Shown here: positions 50,427 through 56,979 of the stretch, piece by piece
How positions within the stretch are numbered: position 1 is the first letter of the stretch
How the letters are laid out: each line of letters begins with the position of its first letter
Origin: Streptomyces sp. PT12
GTDB lineage: Bacteria; Actinomycetota; Actinomycetes; Streptomycetales; Streptomycetaceae
DNA length: 64,000 nucleotides
NCBI RefSeq assembly: GCF_003311645.1
Contig: NZ_QEST01000048.1
Location: 62,001 to 126,000, forward strand
Direction of reading: 5' to 3'
Notes under the pieces: model-generated
The model's input: only the letters and a program-made list of their open reading frames with translations
What the model was told of the DNA's origin: nothing
Database searches by the model: none
Translations under genes and position numbers: made by a program

Positions 50427-51500
50427 TCATGGAACGGCCCCGCCGCCCCTCGGCGTGAAGCGCACCCGGGACCGCCTCGGCGCCTGGGCGGCATCCTCGC
50501 GCGCGGACCCGGGAGGGGTCCCGGGCGGGGTCCCGGCCCCGGCGCCCGAGAAGCGCACGCGGCTCGCCCGGGGCGCGCTCGCCCTGGGCGCGCTCGCGCG
50601 GAGCGCGCCCAGGGCGCACACCTCAGGGTCGCGCAGCACCGCGAGAAACCGCTCGACCGAGGGGCGCGCGCCCGGATCCCACGCCGTCAGATCCCGTACG
50701 AGCGCCGCCAGCTCGTCCGAGAGCCGCGCGTCGAGCGCCAGCGCCTCCCCGGCGTTGACCGCGTCCGCGGGCGACCCGTACCGCTCGTCATGGCCGGGCA
50801 GCGCGCCCGTCACCATCAGATGGGCCATCAGCCCCAGCGCGAACAGGTCGACGGCGGTGGTCAGATCGGGCTCGTCGACCAGCTCGTCGCCCTGGACGTA
50901 ACGCCGCCACTCCGGCGCCCCGTACAGCGAGTCCCCGGCGATCGCGTCCCTGCCGGGCGGCCTGCCGGACACATAGGAGTCGTCGAAGTCGATCAGCTTG
51001 GCCGTGTGGTACGTCGCGCCGGGGCGCCGCTGCACCAGCACGTTGGCGGGCTTGAGGTCGCCGTGCACGACGTCGATGTCGTGCAGCAGCTTGAGGCTGC
51101 TGCCCAGCGTGCGCAGCAGCACGGCCCGGTGCGCGGGCTCGAGCGCGTGCGGCTCGGCGAGGCTGTCGGTGTCGATCCGCTCGGTCACCTTGTAGTAGCT
51201 GCTGCGCTCATGGAAGAAGTCGGTCGCCAGCACGAGGTTCCCGGCCCCGCGCGCGTCGGGGCGCAACCGGCGCATGATGCCGCGGTGGCGCTCCTCGAAC
51301 TCTCGGCACGCCGCCATGCGGATCCGCACGCTCGGCGTATCGGGGGACGCGCCGGCGCGCGGCCGCTTCGGCTCGAGGAAGCGCTTGAGGAAGAACTCCC
51401 TGCCGCCCTTCTCGGCGAACGCCCACACGCACTTGCCGCCCCCCGCGTTGGTCGGCTCGCTGACCAGGAGGTACCCGTTGATGACATCCCCCCGCTTCAC
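50427..51500 (-). CDS. Ser/Thr protein kinase of TerY-P type
   Basis: A 357-residue kinase. Conserved pieces are the ATP-anchoring Lys in GGREFFLKRFLEPK, catalytic loop HGDLKPANVLV, metal-binding loop LIDFDDSYV (DFD rather than DFG) and GAPEW in place of APE. The C-terminal tail is basic and disordered, with RVRF-containing repeats. The GTG at 51500 overlaps the phosphatase stop (GTGA). It probably phosphorylates proteins of the same module, opposed by the PP2C. Confidence 0.92.
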   Translation of the reverse strand: MKRGDVINGYLLVSEPTNAGGGKCVWAFAEKGGREFFLKRFLEPKRPRAGASPDTPSVRIRMAACREFEERHRGIMRRLRPDARGAGNLVLATDFFHERSSYYKVTERIDTDSLAEPHALEPAHRAVLLRTLGSSLKLLHDIDVVHGDLKPANVLVQRRPGATYHTAKLIDFDDSYVSGRPPGRDAIAGDSLYGAPEWRRYVQGDELVDEPDLTTAVDLFALGLMAHLMVTGALPGHDERYGSPADAVNAGEALALDARLSDELAALVRDLTAWDPGARPSVERFLAVLRDPEVCALGALRASAPRASAPRASRVRFSGAGAGTPPGTPPGSAREDAAQAPRRSRVRFTPRGGGAVP

Positions 51501-52540
51501 CGCGCCCCCGCCTCCCGCACGGGCGGCATGTGCCGCTCGTACCCCGCCCGATAGGACCGCCACGCCGCGTCCTGCCAGCCGCGCGAGGCCACCTCGGGCC
51601 CCTCGCCGCCGTAGCGCGCCCGCACCGCGTCATGGCGCGGCCCGAACGCGCGGCGCAGCGCGGCGAAGTCCCCGAACCCCGGCGCCGCCAGCGCGAGCGT
51701 CGCGTCGTCCGCCGTGTACGCGCCGACCTCGTCGCGCAACAGCCGCGCCCACCCGGCGAGATCGCCCGCGGCGGCCAGGGTCCGCAGCAGCACCCACTCG
51801 AACCGCGCGGGCGTTTCCAGATAGCCGAAGAAGCCGTCCGTGGCGCACAGCAGGACGCACGGCAGCGGGAACGTCCACGCGTGCGCGTCCACGGTGAACG
51901 GGCGGTCCGCGCACACGACGTTGGTCATCGCGGGGTCGGCGCGCAGCTGCTCCAACGCGTCGTCCAGGTGCGTGTGGTCGCGCGTCAGCGCGTGCAGCCC
52001 GCTGGCGGGGAGCAGGGCGTACGCGCGCGAGTCGCCCGCCCACAGCGCCTGCCCCGCGACCGCGTCCCCGGTCAGCCGGTAGGCCAGGCCCGCCACGGTG
52101 GTGGGCAGCACGCGGCGCATCGAGCCGGTGATCCTGCCGCGCATGCGCGGGCGCGCGGCATCGAGCTGGCGCCGTAGCTCCTCCGCGAGCGCCGCCGCCG
52201 CGCCCCCATGCAACGGCCCGTCGGGGCCCGCGCGTTCGACCGCCTCGCGGAACCAGCACTCGGTCGCCAGACGCGCCACCCGCGCGCCCACCCATGCGCC
52301 GGTGTACGACTCGCCGCCGGGGGCGCGCCACGCGGGCGCGGCGCCCGCGCCCCCCGCGCCGTCGAACACCGCGATCACGCCCCCGCGGCTGCCCCTGTGG
52401 TGCGCGGCCAGCGCCTCCGCGTCCTCGCCGCGCCCCGCGACCCGCTCGGTCCACACGGTGAGCCCCGCGACCTGCGCGCCGCCCCCTGACACCCACACGC
52501 CGGGCGGCGGCGCCCCGGCCCGCTCGGCGGCGAAAAGCAT
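51497..52540 (-). CDS. PP2C-family protein phosphatase
   Basis: A 347-residue PPM/PP2C-like phosphatase. Metal-binding and catalytic segments are AVFDGAGGAG, ALWAGDSRAYAL, LLCATDGFFGYL and YTADDATLALAA. The start is the ATG at 52540 after GGGGGAG; a GTG two codons upstream is possible. It is the first gene of the operon PP2C, kinase, vWA, unknown, zinc ribbon. Phosphatase and kinase are translationally coupled, so they should act on the same targets. Confidence 0.9.
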   Translation of the reverse strand: MLFAAERAGAPPPGVWVSGGGAQVAGLTVWTERVAGRGEDAEALAAHHRGSRGGVIAVFDGAGGAGAAPAWRAPGGESYTGAWVGARVARLATECWFREAVERAGPDGPLHGGAAAALAEELRRQLDAARPRMRGRITGSMRRVLPTTVAGLAYRLTGDAVAGQALWAGDSRAYALLPASGLHALTRDHTHLDDALEQLRADPAMTNVVCADRPFTVDAHAWTFPLPCVLLCATDGFFGYLETPARFEWVLLRTLAAAGDLAGWARLLRDEVGAYTADDATLALAAPGFGDFAALRRAFGPRHDAVRARYGGEGPEVASRGWQDAAWRSYRAGYERHMPPVREAGAR

Positions 52541-52714
52541 CCCCACTCCCCCTCAGGTCGCGGCCCCTCGAAGAAGTATTCCCCCCGCCATCGACGGCTG
52601 TCGAGAACGGGCCCTTCCCCTCAAGGCCCCTCAGGACCCGCGGCGTAGCGCGCCCGTTGACGGCCCCGACGGGGAGTCGATAGCGTTTTGTCATAACTCA
52701 GGCGCTTTGACTGA

Positions 52715-52794
52715 GTTGACCTTGAACGGGGTTGACGTTGAACGGGGTTGACCTTGAACGGGGTTGACCTTGAACGGGGTTGACATTGAACGGA
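52715..52794 (+). repeat. Five 16-bp tandem repeats before the sialidase gene
   Basis: GTTGACCTTGAACGGG and near-identical units are repeated five times without spacers; the last copy runs into the sialidase ribosome site (GGAG at 52792-52795). Each unit contains TTGAC, a -35-like word. It lies in the 263-base gap between the divergent phosphatase and sialidase genes. Confidence 0.9.
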
Positions 52795-52803
52795 GCTGAC
52801 GCC

Positions 52804-54432
52804 GTGTCCCTCCCCCTCGGCCGAAGAGCCCTGGTCCTCGGCGCCGCGAGCGCGGCGGGCGCCACCGTCCTGACGGGCGGGCCCGCCTCGGCCGCGCCCG
52901 CCGCCGCGCGCCCCGCCAGGGGCCGCGTCCACGAGTCGACCGTGTTCACGGCGGGCGAGGACGGCCTCGCGGTGTTCCATGTCTTCGGCCTGGCCGTCAC
53001 GGCGCGCGGCACCGTGCTCGCGTTCGCCGAGGGCCGCGTCACGCAGCACGACGCCGACCCCCACCACCTGGTCTGCCGCCGCAGCCGGGACGGGGGCAGA
53101 AGCTGGGGCGCGCTCGAGTACGTCGTCCGCTCCGACGGCACCCGCTCGTTCGTCAACCCCACCCCGCTCCCGGACGGCGGCACCGGGCGGCTCTTCCTCT
53201 TCTACGCCGAGGGCTTCAGGAACGACGGCAGCACCGGCGGCTCGCCCGACCGCTCCCGCCTCCACGTCATCGCGAGCGACGACGACGGGCGCGCCTGGTC
53301 CGAACCGACCGAGCTAACCGGCCTGTTCGACGGCAACCCCCACGGCTGGACCCTGCACATGCCGGGCCCGGGCCATGGCATCAGGCTGGCCGACGGGCGC
53401 CTGATGCTCCAGACGTGGCACCGCAGGGCCATGACGTTCCCCGTCGCCCAGCGGCGGTACGGCGTCTGCGTCGTGCACAGCGACGACCACGGCCGCACAT
53501 GGCGGCAGGGCGGCGCGGTCCCGCTCGACGCCGCCTACCCGGTCAACGAGTCGCGGCTGCTCCAGCGCCCCGACGGCTCGCTCGCGCTGCTCGGCCGCTA
53601 TGCCTCGGGCGGCACCCACCCGCGGATCGTCTCGGTGAGCGGCGACCGCGGCGCCACGTGGTCGGCTCCCGTGCTCGACGCCGCCGTTCGCCCGGTCAAC
53701 GCCGTGGACACCGGCCTCGCGCGCATCACCGGAGGCCCCGGCAGCGACCGTGCCAGCCGCGTCGTCTTCACGCGCCCCGACTCGACCGAGCGGCGCAACC
53801 TCACGATCTCCCTCTCCTACGACGACGGCATGACCTTCCCGCACAGCCGCGTCATCACCGAGGGCCCGGCCTCCTACTCCGACGCGGTCGCGCTGCCCGA
53901 CGGGCGCGTCGGCGTCCTCTTCGGCCGTGACCACGCCGACGGCGTCTCGACCAGCTTCTCCGGCAGGGTCGCGTTCGCCGCCATCGACCTCGACTGGCTC
54001 GACGCCGCCGAGCCGTCAGGGTTCGACCTGGACGCGATGCCGCTGCGCGCGGGCGGCGGCGGCGCGCTGCGGATCGTCGCCGACGCCAACGCCGCGGGCG
54101 GCAGCCGCCCCGAGCTGGCCGCGACCGACTACGGCGCGTTCGCCGAAGCGCTCGTCGAGGTGGAACGCAGCGGCCCGCACGACGTGTACGCGCGGTTTCG
54201 GCACCTGCCCGACGGCGGCACCGTCACGGTCACGGTCGACGGCGAGAGGGTCGGCGGCCCGGTCAACACCGCGGCGCGCGGCGTCCGTTCGTTCACCACC
54301 CGGCTCCTGGGCCGCGCCGACCTCTCCAGGGGCCGCCGTCGGGTGCGGTTCACGGTGACCGACAAGCACACCGACGCGACGGGCCTGACGATCAGCCCCG
54401 ACCTCCTGACGCTCGTCCCCGCCCGCGAGTGA
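52804..54432 (+). CDS. Exported exo-alpha-sialidase family protein
   Basis: A 542-residue protein with a twin-arginine-like signal (LGRRALVLGAASAAGATVLTGGPASAAPA). A six-bladed propeller is indicated by five Asp boxes: SRDGGRSWG, SDDDGRAWSEP, SDDHGRTWRQG, SGDRGATWSAP and SYDDGMTFPHS. The propeller ends near residue 400 and is followed by a beta-rich domain (VEVERSGPHDVYARFRHLPDGGTVTVTVDGERV). The GTG at 52804 has GGAG 8 bases upstream. It probably releases sialic-acid-like sugars or acts on related glycans. Tandem repeats sit directly in front. Confidence 0.88.
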   Translation: MSLPLGRRALVLGAASAAGATVLTGGPASAAPAAARPARGRVHESTVFTAGEDGLAVFHVFGLAVTARGTVLAFAEGRVTQHDADPHHLVCRRSRDGGRSWGALEYVVRSDGTRSFVNPTPLPDGGTGRLFLFYAEGFRNDGSTGGSPDRSRLHVIASDDDGRAWSEPTELTGLFDGNPHGWTLHMPGPGHGIRLADGRLMLQTWHRRAMTFPVAQRRYGVCVVHSDDHGRTWRQGGAVPLDAAYPVNESRLLQRPDGSLALLGRYASGGTHPRIVSVSGDRGATWSAPVLDAAVRPVNAVDTGLARITGGPGSDRASRVVFTRPDSTERRNLTISLSYDDGMTFPHSRVITEGPASYSDAVALPDGRVGVLFGRDHADGVSTSFSGRVAFAAIDLDWLDAAEPSGFDLDAMPLRAGGGGALRIVADANAAGGSRPELAATDYGAFAEALVEVERSGPHDVYARFRHLPDGGTVTVTVDGERVGGPVNTAARGVRSFTTRLLGRADLSRGRRRVRFTVTDKHTDATGLTISPDLLTLVPARE

Positions 54433-55082
54433 CGCGTTCGGGATGGTGGGATGGCGGGGTGAACACCTCCCCGTGGGCCCGCCTCGCCCTGCTGGCCCTG
54501 CTGCTCGCGGCCACCGCGGGCGCCGTTCTCGCCCTGGGGCGGCCGACGGGCGCGGCGCCGTACTTCATCGCCCTCTACGCCCTGTGCACCCTGGTGTTCG
54601 TCCCCAAGCCCGCCCTGACCGCCGCCGCGGGGGCCCTGTTCGGCGCGGGCCACGGCCTGGCCGTCGCGGTGACCGGCACCCTGCTCGGCGCGCTGCTCGC
54701 GTTCGCCGCGGGGCGCCTGCTCGGGCGCGACGCGCTCCGGCCGCTGCTGCGCCGGTTCCGGCCGCTCGCCTCGCTGGACCGGCGCCTGACGGGGCGCCCG
54801 TTCACCAGCGTCCTGACCCTGCGGGTGCTGCCGGTCATGCCGTTCACCGCGGTCAACCTGACCGCGGCGTTCTCCGGCACCCCCTGGCTCCCCTACGCGA
54901 CGGCCACCCTCGTCGGCACCCTCCCGGCCAACGTCGCCTACACCCTCGCGGGCGCGACGGCGACCAACCCCGCGTCCCCCGCCCTGTGGGCCCCCGCCGC
55001 GGCACTGCTGCTGCTCCTCGGCACGGCCGCCGCGATCCGCCGCCGCCGAGCACAGGCCGCCATGGCGGCACCGCGGCCCTGA
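54429..55082 (+). CDS. TVP38/TMEM64 (DedA-like) membrane protein
   Basis: A membrane protein of up to 217 residues. Core segments are LYALCTLVFVPKPALTAAAGALFGAGHGLAVAVTGTLLGALLAFAAGRLLGRD, LTLRVLPVMPFTAVNLTAAFSGTPWLPYATATLVGTLPANVAYTLAG, the signature of the family. The role is probably lipid or small-solute handling in the membrane. The GTG at 54429 overlaps the sialidase stop by 4 bp; an internal GTG at 54459 (VNTSPWARL) could be the true start. Confidence 0.85.
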   Translation: MTRSGWWDGGVNTSPWARLALLALLLAATAGAVLALGRPTGAAPYFIALYALCTLVFVPKPALTAAAGALFGAGHGLAVAVTGTLLGALLAFAAGRLLGRDALRPLLRRFRPLASLDRRLTGRPFTSVLTLRVLPVMPFTAVNLTAAFSGTPWLPYATATLVGTLPANVAYTLAGATATNPASPALWAPAAALLLLLGTAAAIRRRRAQAAMAAPRP

Positions 55083-55190
55083 GGGCGCCCGGCAACGGGG
55101 GCAACCCCATGGGAGAAACGGTTTCGACCGGGGGAGAGCGGTCCATGCTCTCGGATGCGGGATCCGGCGGTCGACCGTCACGGCGCACGC

Positions 55191-55218
55191 GCGGTGCACG
55201 GAGTGGGCCGTGCACCGC
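55191..55218. promoter_or_regulatory. Perfect 11-bp dyad before the Crp-type gene
   Basis: GCGGTGCACGG, AGTGGG and CCGTGCACCGC form a perfect 11-bp inverted repeat with a 6-base centre, 36 bases before the chosen start of the Crp-type gene. A 6-base centre is usual for Crp-family sites; alternatively it is a hairpin in the leader. The gap 55083-55253 holds nothing else that I recognise. Confidence 0.5.
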
Positions 55219-55253
55219 AGGCTCGCGCCGGACGGGATGACGATCTCCGCCTC

Positions 55254-55973
55254 ATGACTGCCGCCTGCCCGCAGTGCCGAAGCTCGGAAACTCGCGGCTG
55301 GGGAGGGCGTGGATTGCTGTCACCACGGGCATGGGAAGTGATCGCCCGTCAGGGCGAGAAGAGATCGTTCGCGGCGGGGGCACCGATGCTGCGACAGGGA
55401 ACACCGGGCTCGTACCTGCTGGCGTTGACCTTCGGGCTGGCGAAGGTGGTACAGCACCGATCGGACGGAATCCCCCTGTGGCTGGCCTTCCGCGGGCCCG
55501 GGGAACTGCTCGGCGAGGTCTCGGTGCTCAGCAAGCGACAGGAGCCGCGCAGCGCTGACGTCATCGCCGTGACCAGGTGCGAGACCCGGGTACTCGACGC
55601 GGCGCGGTTCAGGCGATTCGTCGCCGAGCACGGTCTCGGCGACGACCTGTTACAGCAGGCGATGGACCGGACCCGCGAATCGGACGAGTACCGAGCCGAA
55701 TTGATCACGCTGTCCATGACCGTACGGCTCGCACGAACCCTCCTGCGCCTGTCCGCCCTGGCCAGGTCCCGGCAGTTGACCGGACTGACACAGGAGGAGC
55801 TCGCCCAAGCCGTCGGCGGCTCCCGCAACGGCGTCGCCGAAGGACTGCAACGACTGCGCAACGCGCGGGCCGTCGAGACCGCGCGCAAGGTGATCACGAT
55901 CGTCGACATCGACACGCTCCGTGAGCTGGCCGGTTATGGCAATGATCCCGCGCCTCCCCGGAGCAGCCGCTGA
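55254..55973 (+). CDS. Crp-type cyclic-nucleotide-responsive transcription factor
   Basis: A 239-residue regulator. The cNMP-binding domain (residues about 20-130) keeps the phosphate cassette: E88 in LLGEVSVL and R99-S100-A101 in EPRSADVI, matching the Glu, Arg and Ser that hold cAMP in E. coli CRP. The C-terminal winged HTH is TGLTQEELAQAVGGSRNGVAEGLQRLRNARAVET. Near the N-terminus is CPQC. The ATG at 55254 is a best guess; upstream in-frame starts exist. Immediately downstream are a CRP-like site and a class III cyclase gene, so it probably senses that enzyme's product. Confidence 0.9.
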   Translation: MTAACPQCRSSETRGWGGRGLLSPRAWEVIARQGEKRSFAAGAPMLRQGTPGSYLLALTFGLAKVVQHRSDGIPLWLAFRGPGELLGEVSVLSKRQEPRSADVIAVTRCETRVLDAARFRRFVAEHGLGDDLLQQAMDRTRESDEYRAELITLSMTVRLARTLLRLSALARSRQLTGLTQEELAQAVGGSRNGVAEGLQRLRNARAVETARKVITIVDIDTLRELAGYGNDPAPPRSSR

Positions 55974-56039
55974 AGAGCCGCATGCACCGCCGCCCGGCCG
56001 CGCCCCCTCTGCGCCGACGGCCATGGCACCGGGCGTGGG

Positions 56040-56055
56040 TGTGAGGGCCCTCACC
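56040..56055. promoter_or_regulatory. Crp-type operator TGTGA-N6-TCACc
   Basis: TGTGA GGGCCC TCACC matches the CRP consensus TGTGA-N6-TCACA at 9 of 10 positions and includes the perfect palindrome GTGAGGGCCCTCAC. It is 67 bases after the Crp-type gene and 97 bases before the cyclase start. It is the obvious binding site of that regulator. Confidence 0.75.
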
Positions 56056-56100
56056 GCCCCAGCGCCCACTGATGGGCACAACTCTCCGTGATCTGCGGCA

Positions 56101-56132
56101 AGGATCGGCGACACCCGAAACCACCCGATCCT
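56101..56132. other. Inverted repeat in the cyclase leader region
   Basis: AGGATCGG and CCGATCCT, 16 bases apart, form an 8-bp stem 20 bases before the cyclase ATG. It may be a leader hairpin or a second regulatory site. Confidence 0.35.
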
Positions 56133-56151
56133 CGCGAGAGGCACGACCGTC

Positions 56152-56979
56152 ATGTTCACCTCCGTTCCCGATCCCAACGCCGAGAGCCGTCCACTGCCGG
56201 GCTACCGAGCCCTGCTCGCCGTCGACGCAAAGGACTTCACCGGCTTGGTCGCCGTCCAGCACTCGGCGGTCAGCGCCCTGATCCCCGAGCTCGTCGACCG
56301 AGCACTCGTCGCGGCGGGGCTGACCGACCTCAAGGACGCCAAGAGCTTCCCCGCCAACACCGGCGACGGCATCGTCTTCGGCTTCGCCCCCGCATACCTG
56401 CCGTTCGTCGTCCACCCGTTCCTGAGGACACTCGACGGTGTCCTCGGCGAGCACAACGCCCAGCGCATCGCCCCGCGCCTGCGGCTCCGCGCCAGCGTGC
56501 ACGTCGGGCCGCTGCCCGAGGCCGACGGCAACGGCACCGTGCGCAACGACACCCACCGGCTCCTCGACTCCCGCCCGGTCAAGGCGATCCTCGCCACCCC
56601 AGGCAGTGAGCGGACGACGCACCTGGCGGCGATCCTGTCCCACCGGGTCTACGAGGACGCGATCCTCGGCGGCTACACAGGGCTGGGGCCCGACCACTTC
56701 ATCGAGGTCCCGGCCACGGTCGAGGGGAAGCACTACGCCCAACGGGCCTGGCTCCACATCCCCTCCCCGTCCGGCCAGCTCCTGCGCAACGGAGTCATCA
56801 CCGCCATCGAGGACAGCGGCGCCAGCCGGAGCGAGCCTGGCCCGACCACGCCGGAGGGGCACGAGCCGCAACGAAACGCCATGCCCCCGACCCAGCACGT
56901 CGAACAGGGAAACGCCATCGTGGGCAATGTCTCCGGCAACATCTCGGGCACCTTCGGCACGCCGGAGTCCCACCGGTGA
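56152..56979 (+). CDS. Class III nucleotide cyclase-like protein with C-terminal amyloid-like motif
   Basis: A 275-residue protein. The cyclase fold is indicated by LPGYRALLAVDAKDFTGLVAVQH (first metal-binding Asp region), ANTGDGIVFGF (second Asp, matching GDGxxxxF), LRLRASVHVGPLPEADGNGTVRNDTHRLLD and HRVYEDAIL. The usual base-selecting Lys before GD is replaced (FPANTGDG), so the base may not be adenine. Residues 248-269 read QHVEQGNAIVGNVSGNIS and GTFG, a glycine-rich motif matched at the N-terminus of the next protein. GAGAGG precedes the ATG. It overlaps the NTPase gene by 4 bp. The product nucleotide is unknown. Confidence 0.75.
   Translation: MFTSVPDPNAESRPLPGYRALLAVDAKDFTGLVAVQHSAVSALIPELVDRALVAAGLTDLKDAKSFPANTGDGIVFGFAPAYLPFVVHPFLRTLDGVLGEHNAQRIAPRLRLRASVHVGPLPEADGNGTVRNDTHRLLDSRPVKAILATPGSERTTHLAAILSHRVYEDAILGGYTGLGPDHFIEVPATVEGKHYAQRAWLHIPSPSGQLLRNGVITAIEDSGASRSEPGPTTPEGHEPQRNAMPPTQHVEQGNAIVGNVSGNISGTFGTPESHR

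Noticed and set aside
52715-52794. Possible CRISPR array
   Set aside because: Units are directly adjacent 16-mers without spacers, and no cas genes are present.
54851-55253. Extended upstream start for the Crp-type gene
   Set aside because: The added residues show no similarity to Crp proteins and would overlap the 11-bp dyad; the ATG at 55254 is kept, with doubt noted.
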